A DNA stretch of 64,000 nt from Sphingomonas sanxanigenens DSM 19645 = NX02. Its GTDB lineage: Bacteria; Pseudomonadota; Alphaproteobacteria; Sphingomonadales; Sphingomonadaceae. A program made the translations under genes and the position numbers. The notes beneath the pieces were generated by a model. It did not search any database. It had not been told where the DNA came from and worked only from the letters and a program-made list of their open reading frames with translations. Location of the stretch: contig NZ_CP006644.1 in the NCBI RefSeq assembly GCF_000512205.2, positions 4,664,501-4,728,500 on the forward strand, written 5' to 3'. Of this stretch, positions 37,072-45,238 are shown piece after piece; the stretch's first letter is position 1; each line of letters opens with the position of its first letter.

Positions 37072-37620
37072 TTACGACGTCACCACCCCCATCGCACGCA
37101 GCTGGCGCGCGACGCGGGCGACATCGTGACTGAGCACCGCGATGTCATGGAGTTGGCCCTCGCGGTCGCGCACCTGGTTGCGCAGCATCGCCTCGCCGCG
37201 GAAGCCCAGGCTTTCGAACAGCGCGATCGCCGCGGTCTGGTCCGCGGTCATCTGCGCCGTCAGCTTGGTCAGCCCCATTTCCAGCGCGATGCGGAAGGTT
37301 TCCTGCAACAGGATGCGCCCGACGCCCTTGCCGCGATAATCGACCGCGACGAGCAGCCGGATCTCGCCGACATGCGCCGACCAGCCAAGTGGATCGCGGA
37401 TGATCGCCGACGTGCCGGCGATACGCCCCTGGTCCTCGGCGAGCAGGCTGACGATCTCCCCCTCGGAGATCGCGCGCAGCCAAGCCTCGATCACCTTCGG
37501 GTGGCGCAGGTCGCGGCCGAGAAACAGCAGGTCATGTTCCGGCAGCTCGGCGGCGAAGCGCTGCATCGCCTCCAGATCGTTGCGGCCCAGCGCGCGCAGC
37601 TGATAGTCGATGTCACCCAT
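37072..37620 (-). CDS. GNAT-family N-acetyltransferase
   Basis: 182 residues with a GNAT core: EIRLLVAVDYRGKGVGRILL contains the acetyl-CoA pyrophosphate loop (Q/RxxGxG/A type, here RGKGVG), followed by LTAQMTADQTAAIALFESLG. The acceptor is not predictable. The start lies inside the end of the PhaC-like gene (8-base overlap), indicating co-translation; a small acetyltransferase beside a PhaC-like hydrolase is an arrangement seen with PHA-related genes, but a link is inference. Confidence 0.85.
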   Translation of the reverse strand: MGDIDYQLRALGRNDLEAMQRFAAELPEHDLLFLGRDLRHPKVIEAWLRAISEGEIVSLLAEDQGRIAGTSAIIRDPLGWSAHVGEIRLLVAVDYRGKGVGRILLQETFRIALEMGLTKLTAQMTADQTAAIALFESLGFRGEAMLRNQVRDREGQLHDIAVLSHDVARVARQLRAMGVVTS

Positions 37621-38689
37621 AATCGTCCGATCTCTCCGCGAGCCAGGCGGACAGCGCCGGCCACAGCCGATCGCGCGCCGCCCCCATGAACAGGTCGGCG
37701 TGGCCGCCGTCCATCACCAGTTCCGTCTTGTCACGCGAGCCGATCGCCGCGAGCAGTGGCCGTGCCGACACCGCCGGCACGATCCGGTCGCGGCTGGCGA
37801 AGATCTGGAGAAAGGCTGCCTCGACACGGCCGGGATCGATGTGGCGGCCGCCAACCTCCAGCGAGCCGCGCAGCAGCCGGTTCTCCCACAGCAGCCGCTT
37901 GACATACTGGCGGAAGAGTTCGCCCGGCTGCGGCAGCATGTCGACGGCCCAGCGCACGAACATGCTGGTGGCGCGCCGGTGCGGCGCAGCCCACACCGAG
38001 CGCCAGAGCTGGACCTGATCGCCGGAATCCTCTTCGCCTTCGAGATCGAAGCGCATGTCGAGCGCATCGACGGGCGCGCAGCCGAAGCGCTCGATCAGCT
38101 TGTCGACATCGAAGATGGTGCGGTCCGCCCACGGCCGCAGCAGGGGCAGCCGGCTCCAGTCATAGGGCGTCGCATAGGCCACGAGGTTACGGGGCCCGCG
38201 CTCGGGGCTGAGCGCAGACCACAGCAGCGCGAGCACGCCGCCGACACGATAGCCGATCACGCTCAGGCGTTCCGATCCCGTTTCGCGGCGCACGCGCGAT
38301 GCCGCGCGCGGCAGGAAATCGAGCACGTAATTCTCGAGCTTCAGATAGTTTTCATCGGGCCGCGGCGCATCCCATTCGAGCATGAACAGGTCGAACCCGG
38401 CATCGAGCAGATATTCGACCAGGGAATCGCCCTGCGCGAGATCGGCGACATAGCCGCGATGCCCGGTGCTCATCACGATCAGCAGCGGCGTCTTGAAACG
38501 CGCCGGGACCCGCGGCTGGTAGCGATAGAGCTGGAGCGTGCCGGCATCGATCAGGCGGGTGCGCGCGCTCGCGCCTCCCGTGGGCGCGGGGGACGGCAGA
38601 TAGTCGATCCCCTGCACGCGGCGGAGCAGCACGCGTTCGAACTGCGCGCGCGCGAAAAGCTGCGCCTCCGTCATCGATCCTTCGGCCAT
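37613..38689 (-). CDS. PhaC-like alpha/beta hydrolase lacking the catalytic cysteine
   Basis: 358 residues. The overall pattern is that of class III-type polyhydroxyalkanoate synthases: TPLLIVMSTGHRGYVADLAQ, a lid containing WDAPRPDENYLKLENYV, and the nucleophile elbow VIGYRVGG (residues about 144-151). In true PhaC the elbow is GxCxGG; here the central residue is Arg148. The Asp (D301, FASRDRIVP) and His (H330, MDGGHADLF) positions are kept. PHA polymerisation is therefore doubtful. ATG 38674, five codons in, has AAGGA just before it and may be the real start. No phaE/phaR-like partner is adjacent. Confidence 0.78.
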   Translation of the reverse strand: MAEGSMTEAQLFARAQFERVLLRRVQGIDYLPSPAPTGGASARTRLIDAGTLQLYRYQPRVPARFKTPLLIVMSTGHRGYVADLAQGDSLVEYLLDAGFDLFMLEWDAPRPDENYLKLENYVLDFLPRAASRVRRETGSERLSVIGYRVGGVLALLWSALSPERGPRNLVAYATPYDWSRLPLLRPWADRTIFDVDKLIERFGCAPVDALDMRFDLEGEEDSGDQVQLWRSVWAAPHRRATSMFVRWAVDMLPQPGELFRQYVKRLLWENRLLRGSLEVGGRHIDPGRVEAAFLQIFASRDRIVPAVSARPLLAAIGSRDKTELVMDGGHADLFMGAARDRLWPALSAWLAERSDDYG

Positions 38690-38915
38690 GATACGACCAT
38701 TGGGGCCGCAGACCGGATCGTCAAGCCGTTGACGCCGTTGGAATGCGCCGATGCCGACAATCGCCGCCCCCATCCTTGCCGGTGGTGCCCATGGCGTCTA
38801 TCGGCCGGCAGGGTACAGGCCTTCGCGCATCGCGACGGCGGCCGGTCCGGGAGGGGAATCGCGCCACGGCGGGCATCGCTTGCCGCTTCATCCGCTTGCC
38901 CGTTCGATCGACACC

Positions 38916-40172
38916 ATGAATCCTGCAACCCGCCCCCAGCCGCACCCCGGCCTTCATTTCCGCGAGTTCGTCGCGCTGATCGCGGCGCTGATGGCGTTGA
39001 ACGCGCTCAGCATCGATACCATGCTGCCCGCGCTCCCCGCGATCGGCGAAAGCCTGGGCGTCGCCGGCAACGCGCGGCAATGGGTGGTGACCAGCTATTT
39101 GCTGGGCTTCGGCGTCGGCCAGATCTTCTATGGAACGCTGGCCGATCGCTTCGGCCGGCGGCCGGTGCTGCTGTGGGCGATCGGCGCCTATGTTCTGGTC
39201 AGCACCGTCGCCGCCATCTCCTCCAGCTTCGCGCTGTTGCTGGGCGCGCGGGTGCTGATGGGGCTCGCCTCGGCTGCCTCGCGCGTGCTGTCGGTCACCA
39301 TCATTCGCGACTGCTATGTCGGGCGGACGATGGCGCGGGTGATGTCGCTGGCATTCATCGTCTTTCTCGCGGTGCCGATGATGGCGCCGGCGCTGGGCCA
39401 GATCGTGCTGGGCGTCGCCAACTGGCGCTGGATCTTCGGCGCCTTCGCCATCTTCGGGACGACGGTGCTCGTCTGGTCCTTCCTGCGCCTGCCCGAAACC
39501 ATGCATGTCGAGGATCGCCGTCCGATCACATTGGCGGACACGCTGGAGGCATTCCGGCTGGTCGTCACCGATCGATCGTCGGTGGGCTACACGCTGGCGC
39601 AGACCTTCGTGATCGGCGGGCTGTTCGGCTTCATCGGATCGGTGCAGCAGATTTTCGCCGACGTGTTCGACGCGCCACTGCTGTTCCCCTGGGCCTTCGC
39701 CTCGATCGCAGGCACGATGGCGCTCTCCTCCTTCGCCAATTCGCGCATCGTAGAGCGGTTCGGCACCCGCCGCGTCTCCCACAGCGCGATGTTCGGCTTC
39801 ATCTTCTTCGCGGCGCTGCACCTCGCCATCGCGGTGTCGGGGCTGGAGACGATCTGGACCTTCGCGATCGTGCAGGCGCTGATGATGGCCTGCTTCGGCC
39901 TGATGACCGGCAATTTCGGCGCGATGGCGATGGAGAAACTTGGGCATGTCGCGGGCACCGCATCCTCGGTGCAGGGCAGCCTTTCGACCGTCGCCGCAGC
40001 CCTCATCGGCATGGCGGTGAGCCAGAGCTTCAACGGCAGCACCGTGCCGCTGACCCTCGGCTTCACCGTCACCGGACTGCTCGCGTTGATCGTCGTGCTG
40101 GTGACCGAGCAGGGCAAGCTGTTCCGCCCGCATGCCCAGGAGAGCGGGCAGGAACCGGTCGCGGCGCACTGA
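38916..40172 (+). CDS. Bcr/CflA-family drug-resistance exporter (MFS)
   Basis: 418 residues with 12 predicted membrane helices. The DHA1 Bcr/CflA hallmark after helix 1 (ALSIDTMLPALPAIGESLGV) and the MFS motif A GTLADRFGRRPVLL are visible, then RVLMGLASAASRVLSVTIIR. It expels small hydrophobic compounds such as bicyclomycin or sulfonamides using proton motive force; the actual substrate is unknown. Divergent from the PhaC-like gene across about 226 bases; convergent with the M20 gene. Confidence 0.9.
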   Translation: MNPATRPQPHPGLHFREFVALIAALMALNALSIDTMLPALPAIGESLGVAGNARQWVVTSYLLGFGVGQIFYGTLADRFGRRPVLLWAIGAYVLVSTVAAISSSFALLLGARVLMGLASAASRVLSVTIIRDCYVGRTMARVMSLAFIVFLAVPMMAPALGQIVLGVANWRWIFGAFAIFGTTVLVWSFLRLPETMHVEDRRPITLADTLEAFRLVVTDRSSVGYTLAQTFVIGGLFGFIGSVQQIFADVFDAPLLFPWAFASIAGTMALSSFANSRIVERFGTRRVSHSAMFGFIFFAALHLAIAVSGLETIWTFAIVQALMMACFGLMTGNFGAMAMEKLGHVAGTASSVQGSLSTVAAALIGMAVSQSFNGSTVPLTLGFTVTGLLALIVVLVTEQGKLFRPHAQESGQEPVAAH

Positions 40173-40175
40173 GCG

Positions 40176-40189
40176 GGGGCGAGCGCCCC
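40176..40189. terminator. Small hairpin between convergent genes
   Basis: GGGGCG (40176-40181) and CGCCCC (40184-40189) form a short stem directly between the stops of the exporter and amidohydrolase genes; a T-rich stretch (TATTTCTT) follows on the rightward side. Weak but well placed as a shared terminator. Confidence 0.45.
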
Positions 40190-40192
40190 GGC

Positions 40193-41527
40193 CTATTTCT
40201 TCGCCAGGATCTCCAGCGCGCCCGCGGTCATCGCCTCGGTCGCGGTGGAAATGACGGCGTCCGCCTCCGGCGCCCAGAACGGGCTGTGCAGCGAAGGCAG
40301 CCGGTTGGTATCGCCCCCCGCCTCGTCCCACGCCGCCTTCGGCACGCCGCCCACCCAGAAGATCATGCTCTGCACGCTCTTGTCGGCCAGATAGAAGCGG
40401 CTGAAATCCTCGCCCCCCATCGACGCGGTCGCATCGGTGACGCGGTCCGCGCCGAAGCGCGTGCGCCACAGCGCTTTCAGCCGGCCGGCGAGCGGCTCCG
40501 TATTGTAGGTGGCGGGGGTGAATTCGTCCTTCACCTTCACCAGCGGCATCTTGTCCTCCGGCAGGCCGGCCGCGATCGCCTCGCCGCGCGCGATGCGGGC
40601 GATACCGTCGAGCAGCAGCTTGCGCGTGGCATCCGAATAGCTTCGCACCGTCAGCAACAGACGCGCCTCGGCGGGGATCACATTGTGCTTGGCGCCCGCC
40701 TGGAAGCTGCCGACCGTCACCACCGCGGCATCCTGCGGATCGACCTCTCGCGACACCAATGTCTGCAGCGCCGAGACGATGCGCGCGGCGAGCACGATCG
40801 GGTCGCGCGTCGTCTGCGGATAGGCGCCGTGGCCGCCCACCCCCTTCACCACGATGTCGACCGAATCGACGTTGGCCAGCGCGAAGCCGGAGGTGACGCC
40901 GACGATGCCGGCGGGCAGGCTGGCGGAATCATGGAAGCCCAGCACGAATTGCGGCTTGGGGAAGCGGGTGTAGAGCCCGTCGTCGAGCATCGCCTTGGAG
41001 CCGAGGCCGATCTCCTCGGCGGGCTGCCCGATCATCACCAGCGTGCCCTGCCAGGCCGCTTTCATCGCCACGAGCCGGCGCGCGGTGCCGATCAGGGTCG
41101 TCATGTGGGTGTCGTGGCCGCAGGCGTGCATGATCGGCGTCGACAGCCCCTCGCGCGAGGTGCCGGTGGCCTTGCTGGCGAAGGGCAGCCCGGTCTGCTC
41201 GGGCACCGGCAGCCCGTCCATATCGGCGCGGATCATCAGCACCGGGCCGTCGCCATTCTTCAGCACGCCGACCACACCGGTCTTGCCGACCCCCGTCGTC
41301 ACCGTGAAGCCCAGCCGGCGCAGTTCGCCGGCGATCTTCGCGGCCGATTTCACCTCCTCGAAGCTCAGCTCCGGATTGGCGTGGAAATCGCGATAGAGCG
41401 TCATCAGCGACGGCATGTCCGCGGCAACGGCGTCGCGAACCGGCTCCGCCGCCGCGGGCGCCGCCCAAACCAGCGGCAGCGCGAGGAGGAGGCGCACGAA
41501 GCGGCGGGGCGATGACGGACGATGCAT
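40193..41527 (-). CDS. Exported M20-family amidohydrolase
   Basis: 444 residues with a signal peptide (RLLLALPLVWAAPAAA). M20 metal-site motifs: DFHANPELSFEE, MIRADMDGLPVPEQ (Asp), MHACGHDTHMT (His), GQPAEEIGLGSKAML (Glu) and a dimerisation domain with GGHGAYPQTTRDP. The family includes hippurate hydrolase, IAA-amino-acid hydrolase and N-acyl amino acid amidohydrolases. GGAAGG is seven bases upstream of the ATG. Divergent from the bufferin operon. Confidence 0.9.
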   Translation of the reverse strand: MHRPSSPRRFVRLLLALPLVWAAPAAAEPVRDAVAADMPSLMTLYRDFHANPELSFEEVKSAAKIAGELRRLGFTVTTGVGKTGVVGVLKNGDGPVLMIRADMDGLPVPEQTGLPFASKATGTSREGLSTPIMHACGHDTHMTTLIGTARRLVAMKAAWQGTLVMIGQPAEEIGLGSKAMLDDGLYTRFPKPQFVLGFHDSASLPAGIVGVTSGFALANVDSVDIVVKGVGGHGAYPQTTRDPIVLAARIVSALQTLVSREVDPQDAAVVTVGSFQAGAKHNVIPAEARLLLTVRSYSDATRKLLLDGIARIARGEAIAAGLPEDKMPLVKVKDEFTPATYNTEPLAGRLKALWRTRFGADRVTDATASMGGEDFSRFYLADKSVQSMIFWVGGVPKAAWDEAGGDTNRLPSLHSPFWAPEADAVISTATEAMTAGALEILAKK

Positions 41528-41710
41528 GAATTGGCCTTCCTGTTTGATCGCACGATCCTAGCCACGCCGCATCCACGGGGCCAAGCCGTGGCGTCGCTGG
41601 AAATGCTGTGCGCGGCGGTTTCGTTTCGGTAAACCGACGATCAGGTCGCGTCCGCGCAGGCGCAGGACACTGCGTTGCCCGTTACAGACGATAGAAGAGG
41701 AGGATAAGCC

Positions 41711-41995
41711 ATGAACAAGCTCAACATCGCCGGCGCCATCGCGTCGGCCGCCACCCTGATCGCGCTGTCTTCGGCCGCGATCGCCGCCGACGCCCCCAAG
41801 AACAGCAAGGGCAAGGCGATCGCCGCGGGCGACACCGTGCACTGCTATGCGATCAACGACTGCAAGGGCAAATCGGATTGCGGCACCACGGCGAATGCCT
41901 GCAAGGGCCAGAACGCCTGCAAGGCCGAAGGCTTCGTTGCGATGAAGGCGTCCGAATGCTTCGAGGCCGGCGGCACCATCGGCGATCTCGGCTGA
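41711..41995 (+). CDS. bufA: BufA-family bufferin-type copper-binding peptide precursor
   Basis: 94 residues: signal peptide cleaved near AIA-AD (about residue 26), then a short mature peptide with six cysteines at 45, 51, 57, 64, 70 and 83 in a CKGKSDC / ACKGQNACK pattern (the DUF2282-related/BufA2-like group). In bufferins, precursor cysteines are turned into thiooxazole-type copper ligands by the BufB-BufC enzymes and the peptide is exported to protect against copper. The two next genes encode those enzymes. A strong ribosome site (AGGAGGA at about 41698-41704) suggests high expression. The exact BufA subfamily is by resemblance. Confidence 0.85.
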   Translation: MNKLNIAGAIASAATLIALSSAAIAADAPKNSKGKAIAAGDTVHCYAINDCKGKSDCGTTANACKGQNACKAEGFVAMKASECFEAGGTIGDLG

Positions 41996-42002
41996 TCGAG
42001 GC

Positions 42003-42025
42003 GGCGGGGCGCCGAGCGCCCCGCC
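42003..42025 (+). promoter_or_regulatory. Perfect GC-rich hairpin between bufA and bufB
   Basis: GGCGGGGCGC (42003-42012) and GCGCCCCGCC (42016-42025) form a perfect 10-bp stem with a CGA loop, seven bases after the bufA stop and 13 before the bufB start. There is no U-tract, so full termination is not expected. It is well placed to stabilise the bufA mRNA 3' end or to lower downstream expression so that peptide exceeds enzyme. Confidence 0.6.
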
Positions 42026-42038
42026 GATCCGCCCGCAC

Positions 42039-42878
42039 ATGCTCGCACCCGCGCTCCGCACTCCCTCCCCCGGCTTCGGCCTCGGCCTGCGCCCCGACCA
42101 TTATCGCGACGTGCTCGCCGAACGGCAGCCGGTCGACTGGTTCGAGGTGATCAGCGAGAATTTCATGGTGCCGGGCGGCCGGCCGATCGCGGTGCTGGAG
42201 CAGGTCCGCGCCGACTATCCGGTGGCGCTGCACGGCGTGTCGCTGTCGATCGGTTCGGCGGACGGGCTCGACCCCGCCTATCTCGACGCGCTCGCAGCGC
42301 TGGTTGCACGGGTGGAACCGTTCTGGGTCTCCGACCATCTCTGCTGGACGGGGATCGGCGGCACCAACAGCCACGATCTTCTGCCGCTACCCTACACCGA
42401 GGAAACGCTCGGCCTCGTCGTCGACCATATCGGCCGCGTGCAGGACCGGTTGAAGCGCCGTATCCTGATCGAGAACCCATCGAGCTATGCGAGCTTCGCC
42501 GGTTCCGACCTCAGCGAATGCGCATTCCTTGCAGAAATGGCGGCGCGCGCCGACTGCCTCCTGCTCGCCGACGTCAACAACATCCATGTCTCGGCGCACA
42601 ATCACGGGTTCGACGCGCGCGCCTATATGGCGGCCCTCCCCGCGGCACGAATCCAGCAGATCCACCTTGCCGGCCACAGCGACGCCGGCGACCTGCTGAT
42701 CGACACGCATGACGCACCCGTCGCCGATCCGGTGTGGGCGCTCTATGCCGAGAGCCGGCAGCTGTGGGGCGATGTCGCGACGATGATCGAGCGCGACGAC
42801 GCCATCCCGCCGCTGCCCGAACTGCTCGCCGAACTCGACCGCGCCCGTGCGCTCGCCGCGGCGATGCCGGGTGGCTGA
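42039..42878 (+). CDS. bufB: BufB: DUF692 multinuclear non-heme iron oxidase
   Basis: 279 residues, MNIO/DUF692 fold (MbnB and HvfB relatives). Conserved metal-site and family motifs: [32 protein letters not shown] (H65), WVSDHLCWT (H100), [11 protein letters not shown] (E145), [14 protein letters not shown] (N180, H183), IHLAGH (H209/H213) and DTHDAPV (H224). These enzymes use mixed-valent iron to oxidise peptide cysteines, with a BufC-type partner delivering the substrate. No good ribosome site is visible at ATG 42039; translation may depend on the hairpin context. The gene overlaps bufC by eight bases. Confidence 0.93.
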   Translation: MLAPALRTPSPGFGLGLRPDHYRDVLAERQPVDWFEVISENFMVPGGRPIAVLEQVRADYPVALHGVSLSIGSADGLDPAYLDALAALVARVEPFWVSDHLCWTGIGGTNSHDLLPLPYTEETLGLVVDHIGRVQDRLKRRILIENPSSYASFAGSDLSECAFLAEMAARADCLLLADVNNIHVSAHNHGFDARAYMAALPAARIQQIHLAGHSDAGDLLIDTHDAPVADPVWALYAESRQLWGDVATMIERDDAIPPLPELLAELDRARALAAAMPGG

Positions 42879-43638
42879 CCTCGCCGGCACACAGCGCGCG
42901 TTCCTGGCGCAACTGATCGGCGATGACGGCGGCAACCCCGGCGTTTCGGACGGCCCCCATGCCGACGCGAAGCGCCGCCTCGGCATCTATCGCAATGCCT
43001 ATCGCCTGACGTTGCGGGGCGCGATCCGCCACAATCACCGCCGCTGCGCGGCCTGGCTGGGCGATGATCGGTTCGACCGCGCAGCCGACGACTATGCCAC
43101 CGCGACGCCCTCGCCCTTCCGCAACCTGCGCGACTATGGCGGTGGCTTCGCGACGTTCCTGGCCGTGCGTTTTCCCGACCATCCCGACATCGCCGAGCTG
43201 GCCGCGCTCGACTGGGCGATCGACGCGGCGTTCGACGGCCCCGACGCGGCGGCGCTCGACGCGGCCGCGGTCACCGCACTCGCCACGGACGCCTGGATCG
43301 AGCGCCCGCTGGCGCTGCATCCCGCGGCATCGCTGGTCGAGGCGACGCACAATCTGGCGCCGGTGTGGCGGGCGCTGGAGGCGGGTGAGACGCCGCCGGC
43401 GATGGTGCCGCTCGGCCGCCGCGCGGTTCTGCTGGTGTGGCGGATGGACGGCCAGCCGCATTTCCGCACGCTCGACGAGAACGAAGGCGAGGCGCTGCGG
43501 CACGTCGCCGTGGGCGCGAGCTTCGCGGCGATCTGCGCAATGCTGGAAAAGCGGCTCGGCGCGGAAGAGGCGACGACCGCCGCAGGGACGATGCTGGGCG
43601 GCTGGCTGCGGGACGGCGTGCTGGTCTGGAGCGCCTGA
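42871..43638 (+). CDS. bufC: BufC: DUF2063-type substrate-recognition partner of BufB
   Basis: About 255 residues from GTG 42871, inside the end of bufB (eight-base overlap, translational coupling). The N-terminal HvfC/BufC domain is recognisable: [33 protein letters not shown] and [15 protein letters not shown]. The C-terminal domain is more variable. In related systems the partner binds the leader or mature peptide and presents it to the iron enzyme. Together with bufA and bufB it makes a complete minimal bufferin operon; the DoxX-like membrane protein often found in such operons is not present, and a DUF1206 gene follows instead. Confidence 0.9.
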   Translation: MADLAGTQRAFLAQLIGDDGGNPGVSDGPHADAKRRLGIYRNAYRLTLRGAIRHNHRRCAAWLGDDRFDRAADDYATATPSPFRNLRDYGGGFATFLAVRFPDHPDIAELAALDWAIDAAFDGPDAAALDAAAVTALATDAWIERPLALHPAASLVEATHNLAPVWRALEAGETPPAMVPLGRRAVLLVWRMDGQPHFRTLDENEGEALRHVAVGASFAAICAMLEKRLGAEEATTAAGTMLGGWLRDGVLVWSA

Positions 43639-43661
43639 ACGCCACCTCACTAGGCCCAAGC

Positions 43662-43687
43662 GGAACCCCTTTCTGCCCCCGCTCGTT
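43662..43687 (+). promoter_or_regulatory. EcfG-type (general stress) promoter candidate upstream of DUF1206 gene
   Basis: GGAAC (43662-43666), 17 bases, CGTT (43684-43687): an exact match to the alphaproteobacterial sigma-EcfG consensus GGAAC-N16/17-CGTT. It lies 31 bases before the DUF1206 start and 24 bases after the bufC stop, so the DUF1206 gene may be in the general stress regulon independently of bufABC. Confidence 0.5.
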
Positions 43688-43718
43688 GGCCGCTCCATTA
43701 CAGGGATGGGAGGCCACC

Positions 43719-44516
43719 ATGCTCGACGCGGGCAAGCTTGAGACGATGGCGCGCGTGGGCTTTGCCGCCCGCGGGCTGCTTTACGGCACGATCGGTGCGC
43801 TGACATTGATGCTGGGACGCACCGAAGACAATCAGGGTGCCCTCGGCTTCCTCAGTGGCAGCGGTGGCCGCATCCTGCTTGCGCTGATGGCGATCGGGTT
43901 TCTCGGCTATGGCGTGTGGCGCCTTTCGGAAGCGCTGATCGACAGCGACAACGCCGGCACCGACGCCGGCGGCATCGCCAAGCGCATCGGCGGCGCGATA
44001 TCGGGCGGCATCCACTTCTTCCTGTGCCTCGCCGCGGTACGCCTCGCGCTCGGAGAGCATGGATCGGGCGGCGGCGATGCCGCGCAGCAGGGCGCATCGA
44101 CCGCGCTTTCGCTGCCCGGTGGCAGCATCATGCTGGGGCTCGTCGCGATCATCCTGATCGGCGTCGGCGCCTATCAGGCCGTGAAGGCGATCAAGCTCGG
44201 CTTCCTCAGGCACCTCGATCCGCAGGTCGCCCGGCGCACCTGGATCGCATGGGTCGGCCGCGCCGGCTATCTGGCGCGCGGCACGGTGTTCGCGATCTCC
44301 GGCCTGTTCCTCGGCCGCGCCGCACTGGACGAAAGCGCGAGCCGCGCCGGCGGCATGGAACAGGCGCTGGATGCACTGCCGGCCACGCTGCAACTGATCG
44401 TCGCCGCGGGGTTCGTGATGTTCGGGGTCTTCAGCCTGATCGAAGCACGCTATCGCCGGATCAGCGATCCGCGCGTGGTCGATCGCCTCCGCGCCGCCGC
44501 CGCGCAGATGCGCTGA
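43719..44516 (+). CDS. DUF1206 membrane protein
   Basis: 265 residues with six predicted membrane helices in three two-helix repeats, the DUF1206 pattern: ARVGFAARGLLYGTIGALTL, VWRLSEALID, then WVGRAGYLARGTVFAISGLF. ATG 43719 has GGGAGG just upstream. Function of the family is unknown. It follows the bufferin operon by 80 bases with its own candidate stress promoter, so operon membership is uncertain. Confidence 0.85.
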   Translation: MLDAGKLETMARVGFAARGLLYGTIGALTLMLGRTEDNQGALGFLSGSGGRILLALMAIGFLGYGVWRLSEALIDSDNAGTDAGGIAKRIGGAISGGIHFFLCLAAVRLALGEHGSGGGDAAQQGASTALSLPGGSIMLGLVAIILIGVGAYQAVKAIKLGFLRHLDPQVARRTWIAWVGRAGYLARGTVFAISGLFLGRAALDESASRAGGMEQALDALPATLQLIVAAGFVMFGVFSLIEARYRRISDPRVVDRLRAAAAQMR

Positions 44517-44522
44517 GGCCGA

Positions 44523-45167
44523 TCAATTGGCAGGGTCGGGAACCAGCTCGACGACGTCGAGCACCGATTCGAAGCGCGGATAGGGCAGCACCAGGCGCCA
44601 CCGCCCCGGCCCGATCCGCTCGACCGCGCCAGCGACGTCGCGATCGGGATGATAGCCATAATCCATCGCCATCGTCTCGTCGCCCAGCGCCATCGAGCCG
44701 AGGAAGATCATCCGCCGCGAGCCGTCGGGATAGGCATAACCCGCAGGGCGTTGCGATCCGTTGAGCTTTTCCATCCGGAACCCGGCGGGCGTGATGGTGG
44801 CGCGGCAACCGAAGGGCGGGTAGGCGACATAGCTCAGCCGCCCCTTGACCTGCGTGCCGAGCTTGACCACCCGGCAGCGATAATTGCCGGGTGGCAGATC
44901 GACCTGATCCAGCGCCGCATCGGGCACCAGCAACGCGCCCTCGCGGTCGATCTCGGCGCCATGGCCGTCCGCCCGCGCCACCGCCAGCGCCTCGACGAAC
45001 GCCGTCCGCCATTCGCCGATCCGGCGCCGGTCCGCCGGGGTGGCGATACGGCGCCAGTCCGTGACGGCGGGCGCGCGGGCCGCGGCCTCGGGGGTCGCCG
45101 CGCCGCCACCGCAACCGGCAAGCGCGCCCAATCCGGCGATGAACAACGGCAGGCTCGCAGTGCGCAC
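44523..45167 (-). CDS. DUF4893 lipoprotein
   Basis: 214 residues from GTG 45167, preceded by GGGGAG seven bases upstream. The signal ends in FIAGLGALAGCGGG (lipobox LAGC). The mature part shows the DUF4893 pattern: DWRRIATPADRRRIGEWRTA, LPPGNYRCRVVKLGTQ, EKLNGSQRPAGYAYPDGSRR and RWRLVLPYPRFESVLDVVEL. The family is largely restricted to sphingomonads; function unknown. Convergent with the DUF1206 gene (six bases between stops). Confidence 0.85.
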   Translation of the reverse strand: MRTASLPLFIAGLGALAGCGGGAATPEAAARAPAVTDWRRIATPADRRRIGEWRTAFVEALAVARADGHGAEIDREGALLVPDAALDQVDLPPGNYRCRVVKLGTQVKGRLSYVAYPPFGCRATITPAGFRMEKLNGSQRPAGYAYPDGSRRMIFLGSMALGDETMAMDYGYHPDRDVAGAVERIGPGRWRLVLPYPRFESVLDVVELVPDPAN

Positions 45168-45238
45168 GACATTTCTCCCCACGGTCAACGCGACGCCTGC
45201 CAGCTTCGATCCTGCCGATGGCAGGAATGTGACGGCGA

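Noticed and set aside
41628-41653. Possible ECF promoter (GGTAAACC ... CGTCC) upstream of bufA
   Set aside because: Spacing of 13 bases is too short for known ECF promoters and the -10 part is weak.
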